Part shown: positions 25,180 to 34,100 of the stretch, in pieces | Numbering within the stretch: the stretch's first letter is position 1 | Layout: every line of letters starts with the position of its first letter | Assembly: GCA_031277685.1 (NCBI GenBank) | Contig: JAITLV010000053.1 | Coordinates: forward strand, 1-45,795 | Source: Sphingobacterium sp. | GTDB lineage: Bacteria > Bacteroidota > Bacteroidia > Sphingobacteriales > Sphingobacteriaceae | DNA length: 45,795 nucleotides | Direction of reading: 5' to 3' | Program-made: the position numbers and the translations under genes | Notes under the pieces: model-generated | Database searches by the model: none | Told to the model about the DNA's origin: nothing | What the model saw: the letters and a program-made list of their open reading frames with translations, nothing else

Positions 25180-25317
25180 TTTATTGTGTTCGGTGTCAGT
25201 GTAAAGATATTTCGGTAAAAGGATGCGGGGACAAACTGAGGTTGTGACTTCGTAACAGTGGACAATATCGGAGAAGCACTCGGCAATAAAGTTTAAAGAT
25301 TAGGGATGCGAAAAAGC

Positions 25318-25325
25318 TAATTTTG
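25318..25325 (+). promoter_or_regulatory. Probable -7 element of the M64 peptidase gene
   Basis: TAATTTTG is a perfect TAnnTTTG match 22 nt before the ATG at 25348. A weak TTTA lies 22 nt upstream of it. Confidence 0.4.
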
Positions 25326-25347
25326 GAGTCTAACGATTGTTACTCCG

Positions 25348-27066
25348 ATGAATAAAAATTTAATTTTCGTACTGGTTGCACTATTTGGCTATTTCATGCC
25401 CGCAATGGCCCAATCTCAGCATTTCAAGATTGATACCTTACAATATCAGGGAACTGATAAAAATATCGTGAACTTGGTTATTTTGGGGGATGGCTATACA
25501 AAAGACCAATTAGACGATTATGCGGAGGATTCCAAACAATTCACAAAGTATTTCTTCTCAATAGAACCTTTCAAACAATATAGTAGCTTTTTTAATGTCT
25601 TTGCTATCCGGACCATATCCGATGAATCCGGTGCCAGGCATGACTGTAAAGCAAGTGACTGTGCACATGGCGAGACGGATCTCAGTAAATACCCGAAACG
25701 CTATAATAAATTTACCAGAGATCATGCGGTGCCAATCACGCATCCCAATACAATTTTTGGAAGCAGTTTTGATAATGGGGGGCTTCATCGGCTTGTAGTG
25801 CCTCAAAAAAATGACCTCATTGCGGAGGTGTTAAAAACACATATCCCAAACTTTACACAGGTGGTTATATTGGTCAACTCGCCATTTTATGGCGGATCGG
25901 GCGGAAAGTGGGCCACTTCAACGGTAAACTTTAAAAGCAATGACATCGCTGTCCACGAGATCGGGCATTCGTTTGCTCAGCTGGCGGATGAGTATTGGGC
26001 AGGAAACCAATATGCCATTGAATCTGTCAACCGCTCGCAAATGGCTGATGTAAATACTGTTCCCTGGAAATATTGGCTTGGCAAAGATGGGGTAGGTATT
26101 TATTCCTATGGCGGAAAAGGATCCCCGTCTAATTGGTTCAGACCACATGAGTATTGTAAAATGCAGTATTTGGTGGCTCCATTCTGCCCGGTTTGTCAAG
26201 AACAATTTGTTGCGTCAATCAAGCGGAAGTCGAGCCCATTTATTCAGGTAAAGCCTATGCTCGACAAACCACTTACCTTGGATAGTGTTCAGAAATTTAC
26301 GTTGCGACTAGCAAAACCTTCTCCAAACACCTTTAAATTGTCTTGGTTGTTGAACGACGAAACAATTGCGACCGATATTGATTCTATTTATCTTGACCCC
26401 GGTATGCTAAACCTCGGAACAAATACAGTAAAGGTGATGATTCAAGACACAACCAATTTATTGCGAAACCCATTGTATGTCAATCATAAAGATTCGGTTG
26501 TATGGACATTGAATCAAATCAAGCTGACTGATTTGGCCAAACCACTGACCACATGGGGCGATACATTGGAAACCTGTTATGGTGGAGCTCAGGTACTTTC
26601 GGTAAAGCATCCTGTTGCCGGACTTCAATATCGGTGGTATGATGCTGCTACAGGATATTGGGAAGAGACGGGCAGTAATATTTTTTTGCAGGATATTGTG
26701 GAACCAAAAGTATACCTCGTCCGTGGAATTTGGGACGATCGGGTCTCCGAGAAAACAAAAGTTCATATCAGCACACTGTGTAAAATCGAAAAACCAAAGA
26801 ATATTGAGGTAAAGATTGACAAGAAAAAAAATACCGTGCAGTTGAAAGTAAAAGATAAAGTCGATCCACGCTATAATTATATTTGGTTGGACGCGGCTGG
26901 TAAGCCAATTTATGAGTGGGACGAATTCAATGGAGAATATGTACGCCCGACTGGTGCAAATAATATACTTGTCTTAGGACGTTCCATTACTGTGCGTAAA
27001 GTTTATGTTCAGAAAATAGATAAGGAAACAACCTGTAAGAGCGATCGAACTGAAGTAACTTTTTAG
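25348..27066 (+). CDS. M64-family (IgA-protease-like) metallopeptidase
   Basis: The 572-residue secreted protein has a signal peptide ending AMAQ (residue 22). The catalytic domain (about 30-300) begins with the family hallmark VNLVILGDGYT and contains the zinc site HEIGHSFAQLADEYW, with H203, E204 and H207 and a nearby acidic ligand. Several cysteines (CKASDC, CPVC) probably form disulfides or a metal site. The C-terminal 270 residues are beta-rich and look like Ig or PKD-type modules for surface attachment or substrate binding. M64 peptidases include an IgA-cleaving enzyme of Clostridium ramosum, but most Bacteroidota members have unknown substrates. A lipoprotein gene follows 76 nt downstream and may be co-transcribed. 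Confidence 0.88.
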   Translation: MNKNLIFVLVALFGYFMPAMAQSQHFKIDTLQYQGTDKNIVNLVILGDGYTKDQLDDYAEDSKQFTKYFFSIEPFKQYSSFFNVFAIRTISDESGARHDCKASDCAHGETDLSKYPKRYNKFTRDHAVPITHPNTIFGSSFDNGGLHRLVVPQKNDLIAEVLKTHIPNFTQVVILVNSPFYGGSGGKWATSTVNFKSNDIAVHEIGHSFAQLADEYWAGNQYAIESVNRSQMADVNTVPWKYWLGKDGVGIYSYGGKGSPSNWFRPHEYCKMQYLVAPFCPVCQEQFVASIKRKSSPFIQVKPMLDKPLTLDSVQKFTLRLAKPSPNTFKLSWLLNDETIATDIDSIYLDPGMLNLGTNTVKVMIQDTTNLLRNPLYVNHKDSVVWTLNQIKLTDLAKPLTTWGDTLETCYGGAQVLSVKHPVAGLQYRWYDAATGYWEETGSNIFLQDIVEPKVYLVRGIWDDRVSEKTKVHISTLCKIEKPKNIEVKIDKKKNTVQLKVKDKVDPRYNYIWLDAAGKPIYEWDEFNGEYVRPTGANNILVLGRSITVRKVYVQKIDKETTCKSDRTEVTF

Positions 27067-27083
27067 TGACATTGTTGATAGCT

Positions 27084-27135
27084 AATGGTTTATAAGTTAA
27101 TTTTAATCTGCCGGTTAGTTAACTTATAAATCATT
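27084..27135. repeat. Inverted repeat before the 27143 lipoprotein gene
   Basis: Arms 27084-27100 and 27119-27135 are complementary at 16 of 17 positions (core TTTATAAGTTAA), with an 18-nt loop. It ends 7 nt before the ATG at 27143 and 18 nt after the M64 stop begins the gap. There is no T-run. It could be a weak terminator, a leader hairpin or an operator. Confidence 0.55.
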
Positions 27136-27142
27136 CATCGTT

Positions 27143-28585
27143 ATGAAAAAGAGATCCCTCTCTACGCTGGGAATTTTTTCATGCCTGTTCATCCTGATTT
27201 TAGCCGTCGCATCATCCTGTAAGAAAAACGCGAAACTTCCTGATGAAAGCAGTGAAAAAATGCATGCAGTAACATTCAAAATCAAAGATTTTGAAACGAT
27301 TGTCACCCCTTTGAAAGCACAATCGTCCAAGGTTAAAAGCGCTTCGCTAACCGGAAGCAATGTCGAAAATCAGCTTCTCTACTATTGGAATTTTGATAAC
27401 AGTAACAGCGATCCGGTAATGGCACTTGAAGATGCCGCTAAGATTGACTATAACAATGGCAAAACCGATTACGGTTTTGTCGCAGGGTGGCCAACTTCGG
27501 GAAAAGGCATTAGCTTCAAGGGGGGTAAAGAGATTTTGATCAAGATACCGGCATCGGGTATTGCCACGCTGGGGCAGCTGACCTTTGATGCAAATAGCTC
27601 CGGAACTGGACCCCGCGCTTTATTACTGAGTTATTCGACGGATCAAGGTACGACATTTAAAAGCCTGACGGATACAATACATTACCCTCCAAATCTCGCA
27701 ACCTCAGCCAAGTTTGTGGTCGAACAGTCCTTGGCTGGGATTAGTCTGACCTCCGCAACGGAATGTTGGCTAAAAATAAGTTTATTTGCAGGTAATAGGG
27801 GCGATGGAAGTAACTACAATGAAAGTACAGGAACATTTAAAATGGACAATGTAAAGATTATGGGGACTGTGGACCAATCCGTTCTGTCTGATAAATTGTA
27901 TTACCATATCTTCGATGCCCATACGAAGTTGCTTGTAAAGACAGGTACGCTTAACGCCAAGGAAAAGTTTGATATCGCTTTACCGAATGGAACTTACTAC
28001 CTGAGTCTGTTATCCAAAAACTCAAGTGCGCCGTTATTGATTCCTACCACTGTGACTGATCCCGGTAGTCTTTTGGTTGCTAACCCTTTCAGCGAACAGT
28101 CTGCTGTGATATTTGCGGTCAGGGATACTTTTGATGTTAAAGCGTCTATGGAACGGGTATTGACGATGGACCGTATGTATAGTGAAGTTAAATTTGAGTG
28201 TACGGATGCCGAAGGATTGGATCTAATTGACAGCATCCACATTAGACAACAGCATAAGGCCTTTCAATATTATCCTTTTGCGGCGATGGGCGAAGGGCAA
28301 TCAGACAATACGCTTTTGCGTATTATTCCTAATTTTTCCACCGATACAAAAACCTTTGTGTTTAATCAGTTTATGGGCGAGCTTTCTGAAAATAAAACAG
28401 TCCGATATGAGCTGAGCGTATTCAGGAAGGGGGAGCTGATGCGCACATTTGAGGTGGGGAGTGAAATCAGGAATAATATACAGCTCCTATTCAAAGGTAA
28501 ATTGCTCGATGGTGTAAGTGAAAACCAAGGTTTCCAGATAACTAAAAATGAAAAATGGAGGGATAATGTTGTGATAGCATACTGA
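27143..28585 (+). CDS. Lipoprotein of unknown function
   Basis: The 480-residue protein has a lipoprotein signal ending VASSC (C26, followed by KKN). Residues about 75-240 contain a jelly-roll-like segment (LLYYWNFDNS ... GTFKMDNVKI) similar in style to lamin-tail or choice-of-anchor domains of Bacteroidota surface proteins. The C-terminal 200 residues (from about 250) recall fimbrillin-anchor or Mfa2-like beta domains, with YELSVFRKGE and EIRNNIQLLFKGKL at the end. That assignment is weak. It follows the M64 peptidase and may be its surface partner. Confidence 0.7.
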   Translation: MKKRSLSTLGIFSCLFILILAVASSCKKNAKLPDESSEKMHAVTFKIKDFETIVTPLKAQSSKVKSASLTGSNVENQLLYYWNFDNSNSDPVMALEDAAKIDYNNGKTDYGFVAGWPTSGKGISFKGGKEILIKIPASGIATLGQLTFDANSSGTGPRALLLSYSTDQGTTFKSLTDTIHYPPNLATSAKFVVEQSLAGISLTSATECWLKISLFAGNRGDGSNYNESTGTFKMDNVKIMGTVDQSVLSDKLYYHIFDAHTKLLVKTGTLNAKEKFDIALPNGTYYLSLLSKNSSAPLLIPTTVTDPGSLLVANPFSEQSAVIFAVRDTFDVKASMERVLTMDRMYSEVKFECTDAEGLDLIDSIHIRQQHKAFQYYPFAAMGEGQSDNTLLRIIPNFSTDTKTFVFNQFMGELSENKTVRYELSVFRKGELMRTFEVGSEIRNNIQLLFKGKLLDGVSENQGFQITKNEKWRDNVVIAY

Positions 28586-28630
28586 TTTTAAGAAAGACAG
28601 AGCAGCTAGCCAAGATAGATATAAAAAGAG

Positions 28631-28662
28631 ACCGTCTCATCAGTAATTATGAGGCGGTTTTT
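28631..28662 (+). terminator. Intrinsic terminator after the 27143 lipoprotein gene
   Basis: A 10-bp stem with one G-T pair (ACCGTCTCAT at 28631-28640 with ATGAGGCGGT at 28649-28658) is followed by a run of T residues. Confidence 0.75.
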
Positions 28663-28729
28663 CATTTAGTCCAATTTTGATATTACTATTTTGGTTTATC
28701 AAACCAGTTTAGCGTTGATTTAGTGATTT

Positions 28730-28768
28730 CTTGTTTTCTACCTCCACTTTGTGGAGGTAGAAAACAAG
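28730..28768. repeat. Perfect 18-bp hairpin next to a transposase relic
   Basis: Arms 28730-28747 and 28751-28768 (CTTGTTTTCTACCTCCAC and its complement) are perfect, with a 3-nt loop. It lies 20 nt beyond the stop codon of the transposase relic. It may be an end structure or terminator of the former insertion element. Confidence 0.55.
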
Positions 28769-28788
28769 TTAAAGCAAGCATTATGCTT

Positions 28789-29016
28789 CTATTTTCGGAG
28801 GTTATGAGTGATTGATGGTAATCTAATTTCGACTTCAGTCTTGGTCATCCCCTTGAGCAGGACCGTTTAATACCATGATTAATTTTGATATAGGCCAATA
28901 CCGGCTCCACATCAACTGCTCTTTTTCTGCGATAACGGATGCCCTGTTCGTTCTTTATGCGCATTCAATCGGTGATTGACTTCCAAGATCCGGTTTCCCT
29001 GCGCTTTGTGGCACTG
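28789..29016 (-). pseudogene. Relic of an IS1182-like transposase C-terminus
   Basis: Three minus-strand frames together encode the C-terminal part of a DDE transposase of the IS1182 type. The first reads QCHKAQGNRILEVNHRLN (29016 to about 28951), then QGIRYRRKRAVDVEPVLAY and IKINHGIKR (about 28946-28863), then LLKGMTKTEVEIRL and PSITHNLRK with a stop at 28789-28791. The order matches the family's CHKxxGNR, KRxxxVExVFxxIKxN and HNLRK blocks. At least two frameshifts (near 28950 and 28862, the second explained by loss of one base) and the absence of the catalytic N-terminal part show that it is dead. No terminal inverted repeats of the original element could be paired. Confidence 0.75.
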
Positions 29017-29040
29017 TCTTCGTAACTAATTTATCTGGGT

Positions 29041-29228
29041 AGGCTCATCAATTCTAAAGTGTGAGCTAACTGTTTGTGAGACTTTTGACTACCTATATTA
29101 TTGAGAGAACTAGCAGATTCTACATTTATAGTAATTATAGTATTTTCACTCCACTTGTGGTGCTAGTTGACGGTTTTCCACAACAATCTTTGATTTAATT
29201 ACAATTATAAAATATGGAAACTATTATA
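29041..29228. other. Non-coding region before the sigma factor gene
   Basis: The DNA between the transposase relic and the ECF sigma promoter is AT-rich and has no credible gene. It may include decayed insertion-element sequence. Confidence 0.4.
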
Positions 29229-29236
29229 TAGTTTTG
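29229..29236 (+). promoter_or_regulatory. Possible -7 element of the ECF sigma gene
   Basis: TAGTTTTG matches TAnnTTTG and lies 36 nt before the ATG at 29273. No -33 box at the right distance was seen. Confidence 0.35.
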
Positions 29237-29272
29237 TTTACCTCATTAACCTAAAGGGGTAAAATTTACTAA

Positions 29273-29854
29273 ATGAACAATTATAAGGCAATCAATGATC
29301 TAGAACTTCTTGACCTAATCAAAGAAAAGGATGACAGTGCCTTCGGGGAGCTCTATCAACGTTATTGGAAAGACATGTATTATAATGCCTGCAAAATATT
29401 ACGTAATCAGGATCTAGCAAAAGATATCGTTCAGGAGGTTTTCATTAGTTTATGGAATAGAAGGACAGAACTTAGTATTCAACACGTTAGATCTTATATG
29501 CAGCAAAGCACCCGTTTTGCTGTACTTAAAGCTATTAGAGATCAAAAGGTCGATGACAAATTTTACGATCGGCTCCGCTATATTACTACTGAGCTTATTG
29601 AAGAACACCCGCTACTTTTCAAGGAACAAAAAATGATATTGAATCAGCTAATTAGAGAATTACCTTTGGATTGCCAGGAGACCTTTAGAATGAGCAGGGA
29701 AGAACAGCTTACCTATAAGCAGATTGCACAAAAATTGAATATCTCTGAAAAAGCTGTCGAGAAACGAATTGGAAAATCTTTAAAATTTTTACGCGAAAAC
29801 CTTCATCTAGAACTCTGTATCGGTATTTTATTGCTGGCTGAACGCATAAAATAA
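29273..29854 (+). CDS. FecI-type ECF sigma factor
   Basis: The 193-residue protein has sigma-70 region 2 (about 25-90, with FGELYQRYWKDMYYNA and DLAKDIVQEVFISLWNRR) and region 4 (about 120-180, with YKQIAQKLNISEKAVEKRIGKSL). The C-terminus is hydrophobic. It starts a sigma, FecR, SusC, SusD series. In such loci the SusC receptor with an STN domain signals through FecR to free the sigma factor when substrate binds, and the sigma factor then activates the susCD genes. Confidence 0.95.
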   Translation: MNNYKAINDLELLDLIKEKDDSAFGELYQRYWKDMYYNACKILRNQDLAKDIVQEVFISLWNRRTELSIQHVRSYMQQSTRFAVLKAIRDQKVDDKFYDRLRYITTELIEEHPLLFKEQKMILNQLIRELPLDCQETFRMSREEQLTYKQIAQKLNISEKAVEKRIGKSLKFLRENLHLELCIGILLLAERIK

Positions 29855-29877
29855 AAAAAGTTGTTTCAGTCGGTAGG

Positions 29878-29909
29878 GTACCTATATCGTTTTTGGAACA
29901 TATAGGTAC
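29878..29909 (+). repeat. Inverted repeat just before the fecR start codon
   Basis: GTACCTATAT at 29878-29887 and its perfect complement at 29900-29909 flank a 12-nt loop. The right arm ends 3 nt before the fecR ATG at 29913. In the mRNA it would place the initiation region beside a 10-bp stem, so it could limit fecR translation, or it could be an operator for the 58-bp gap. Confidence 0.55.
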
Positions 29910-29912
29910 AAC

Positions 29913-31076
29913 ATGAATAAACTTAATTTCAACCGGCTGGTAAACGCTTATCTTGATGGAAGCGCAAGTGATGCAGACAAAGCGTTACTGGAAGCATATT
30001 ATGAGAAGTTGAGGGCCGGTGAGTCTCTCACATTGGCAAAAGAGGAAGAGGAAGTCCTACAGGAAATGATGTATGATGACATTATTTCAGCCATTCACAT
30101 CTTGCCAAAGAAAAGACGGATCGTGAGGTTATGGCCGCGAGTTGCCATTGCTGCAAGCCTATTATTGACTGTTGCGATAGGAATTTGGTTCTCCACAAAC
30201 TCCAATGATAAGTTTAGCTTGACTAGTTCATCGATACAACCCGCTACCGATTTTGCTCCAGGAAAAAACACCGCGACATTAACGGATATAAATGGCAATA
30301 TCATACAGCTTAGTGATGCAAAAAACGGTATTGTGATCTCCGAAGATATCAGATACGATGATCACACGATGATCATTTCGAATGTTGAAACCAAAGAGCA
30401 CAGCGATATACGAAACCAAAACGCCGAAACAGGAATGATGAAACTCACCACTCCACGAGGGGGTATGTACCGAATCACCTTGTCTGACGGCACAAAAGTA
30501 TGGCTCAATTCGGCTTCACGCCTAACTTACACAGCGACATTAACCAATAACAACAGACCCCATGAACGTTCGGTGAAACTTGAGGGTGAGGCATATTTTG
30601 AAGTAGTAAAAGATAAATCACGCCCCTTTATTGTAGAAAGTGTGGGTCAAAAAGTGGAAGTGCTGGGCACGCATTTTAATGTCAACAGCTATTCCGATAA
30701 CGAAGGGACAATAACAAGCCTTATTGAAGGAAGTGTACGGGTTTCATCAACTACAAATTTGGAAAGAAGAGCGATCCTTGTACCGGGACAACAATCAGTT
30801 ATCAACAAGACAATGCTTACAGTAGAAAAAGCGAATACAAATGTGATCGCATGGACTCAAGGCAAATTCAGTTTTTATGAAACACCAATTGATGATGTCA
30901 TGAAACAACTTTCTCGTTGGTATAACATCGAAGTCTCCTATCCCAACGGAATTCCCAACAAAAAATTTACGGGAGATATAAACAGAAATGTCAACCTCTC
31001 CGAACTTTTGGGCCTCCTTGAATTTTCAGGCGTGAAGGTTACCATAAAAGACAAAAAAATATTTGTTAACAAATAA
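29913..31076 (+). CDS. FecR-family anti-sigma factor
   Basis: The 387-residue protein has a cytoplasmic N-terminal part (about 1-70) that binds the sigma factor, one membrane helix (about 74-94), and a periplasmic region with the FecR domain (about 180-280, LTTPRGGMYRITLSDGTKVWLNS and GEAYFEVVKD) and a C-terminal DUF4974-type domain (about 310-387). The C-terminal domain is the part that contacts the STN domain of the receptor. It lies between its sigma factor gene (58 bp) and susC (51 bp). A hairpin precedes the start codon. Confidence 0.95.
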   Translation: MNKLNFNRLVNAYLDGSASDADKALLEAYYEKLRAGESLTLAKEEEEVLQEMMYDDIISAIHILPKKRRIVRLWPRVAIAASLLLTVAIGIWFSTNSNDKFSLTSSSIQPATDFAPGKNTATLTDINGNIIQLSDAKNGIVISEDIRYDDHTMIISNVETKEHSDIRNQNAETGMMKLTTPRGGMYRITLSDGTKVWLNSASRLTYTATLTNNNRPHERSVKLEGEAYFEVVKDKSRPFIVESVGQKVEVLGTHFNVNSYSDNEGTITSLIEGSVRVSSTTNLERRAILVPGQQSVINKTMLTVEKANTNVIAWTQGKFSFYETPIDDVMKQLSRWYNIEVSYPNGIPNKKFTGDINRNVNLSELLGLLEFSGVKVTIKDKKIFVNK

Positions 31077-31127
31077 TGACAGCAATGTACTAGCAAACCA
31101 ATTTTACTAACTCTATCTACCAAATCT

Positions 31128-34100
31128 ATGAAATTGAATACATTTAACCGGGACTTACCGCGAATAAGCTTTCCTAAAAAACTTTTGTTAATATCGCGGT
31201 TAACCACATTTGTCCTAATTATTACATTGGTTCAAGTAAGCGCAAAGGGGCTTGCACAAAAGATTACCGTACATGCCCAAAACACTCCGATCGAGAATGT
31301 TCTACAGACAATCAGAGCACAAAGTGGGTACGGTATCCTATATGAACGTAAGGATATCAAAGGCTATCAAGTAACCCTCGATCTCAACAACAGTTCCATT
31401 AACGAGGCCATGAGCTTATTGGTAAAAGGTCTGCCATTAAGCTTTAAAATTGTTAAAAACAATGTTGTACTTAATAAAAGAACCACTATTGTCTCAGAAG
31501 GCCAAATCGGTAAAACTGTTGAAATAGATATCACAGGTCGCGTGCTCGACGAAAACAATAAACCCATTGAGGGAGTGTCTGTAAGTATCGGCGATACAAA
31601 AAAAGCGACGGTAACCGATACAAACGGTCAGTTCTACTTCTCCGGAATAGCTCCTGATGCTACCCTTATTTTTAAGGGGATAAATATTGAAACTTATGAA
31701 ATCAAACTCCAGGGGCAGACAGATCTCAATGTGATCCATTTAAAGACAAAAACCAATCAACTCGATGAGGTCAGCATCATCGTAAATACCGGTTATCAAA
31801 CAATATCCCAAGAAAGATCCACAGGATCTTTTGCGAAACCTGATATGGATGTCTTAAGAAACCGAAACGGCAGTACCAATATTCTAGAACGGTTGGATGG
31901 GCTAATTCCGGGGCTTACCGTCAATAAGGCTCCTTCGGCCAGTAAAAACCCTTTTCTTGTCCGGGGACTCGCCACAATCGGGGACTCACCATTAGGAGGA
32001 AATATCTCCCTAACCAATAGAAACCCGCTATATGTTGTAGATGGAATTCCACTGGATGATGTTTCTTTGATCAATCCGCAAGACGTGGACGATATTACAG
32101 TTTTACGTGATGCAAATGCGGCATCTATTTGGGGTGCAAGAGCAGCAAATGGTGTTATCGTCATAACCACAAAAAAAGGTATAGCCAGTGATAAAGTTAA
32201 GATACAATATGACGGCTATATCAATATCGGAAACAGACCCGATCTAGCGTACATGCCAACATTGGATAGCAGGCAGTTTATTCAGGCAGCTAATGAGGTG
32301 TTTGATCCAGTCGTATACCCATGGTATGCTGTGTCAGCCTATCCCGACTATTATTTTGGAGTTCCCCCTCACGAAAGAATCTTGTATGATCAATATGCTG
32401 GTTCTCTTTCCGCTACACAAGCAAAAAAAAGCTTAGATAGTCTCGCGTCTTTAAACAATAAATCTCAAATCAGGGAACTGTGGTATCGTCCAGCCATGCA
32501 AATGAATCATACTGTATCTCTAACAGGAGGCAGTGAAAAATATACCTTTTACGTATCAGGAGCTTTTACTGATATCAAAAATAATAAGCCCGGTGAAGTC
32601 CACAATACGTTTAAGATCAATGGTCGTCAGGACTTTAGGTTCGGAAAATATATTCATTTAAGTTTGATTACCGACTTATCAAATACGATAAACTCCAATC
32701 AACAAACTATTAATGTAGATAGCCGCTTTTTACCATATCAGCTCTTTAGGGACCAAAGAGGACAGAATTTATCGATGCCTTATATGCAATCCCTTAGCGA
32801 CGAAACGCGTATAGATTATCAAGACTTAAGCCGCATAAGCTTAGATTATAATCCCTTGGACGAATACAACTATAGCTATGGCAAAAAGAATACGTTTATG
32901 AGCCGTAATATTTTAGGGCTTGATGTGAAAATTACTAAAGGCCTACGTCTTGAGAGTACCTTTAGCTATCTTAGAGAGGCTGGACGAAGCGAATTATATA
33001 ATGATCCCAAAAGCTATGCTGTCAGAAGCGAATTGGCACAATTCACCGTCGCCCCAAATACATCATCTACACCAATATACTATCTACCTACCAATGGAGG
33101 AACCTTCATGGTTGACCATAGCAATCAGAAAAACTGGACAGTACGAAATCAGCTTGTATACGATACTGAATGGAAGGATCAGGATCATCAGTTGATCTTG
33201 CTTGTGGGGCAGGAAGTACAGGAGCAACTGACCTTATTAAATGGGAGTAAAGTAAGAGGCTACAATACATTACTTCAGACTTATGGTCCTGTTGACTATG
33301 CAACCTTAGGAAGTATCGGCCTTCCCGCCGCCGTGTGGCCAAATAGTTTCTCAGGCAGCATTCTGAGTAATGATGCATTCAGCCAGGAGCAATTTCAAAC
33401 TAGGTTTACATCTTACTATGCTAATGGGGGTTACACATATAGCAAAAAATATTCAATCAATACAAGCATAAGGTTTGACCAAAGTAACTTGTTTGGCCTA
33501 GATAAATCAGCACAAAATAGGCCTGTATACAGTATTGGTGGTAGATGGGAGCTGGGAGCTGAGGATTTTATTAAAAGAATAGGTTGGTTTGATCAGATGG
33601 CACTGAGAACCACCTATGGAATTACAGGCAATTCACCGATGCCGGGGACTGCAGCATCACACGATATTATTACGGTAGAGCCAAGCCCATTCTTCCCTGG
33701 AGGAATTGGGAGTTATATCAGTACAGCCTCCAATCCCGACTTGAGCTGGGAGCGTACGGCAGTTATAAATCTTGGCCTTGACTTCAAAGTATTTAACAGT
33801 AGATTGCAAGGTTCATTAGATTTTTACCAGAAAAATACATCCAATCTGATTGGCAATATGCTGACCAATGGCTTCACAGGCTATAGCTCGATTATTGGCA
33901 ATGTAGGTGACATGCGAAATAATGGTATTGAGTTCGCCTTAAGATCCCGGAATATCAGTAAAGCAAATTTTAGCTGGAACACATCATTGAATTTATCTTA
34001 TAATAAAAACAGGCTCACAAAATATAATCAATATGTGCCGATAACTTCAGGCAGTAGATTGACGTTACAAAATTTTATGGAAAATTACCCAGCTTTTGCA

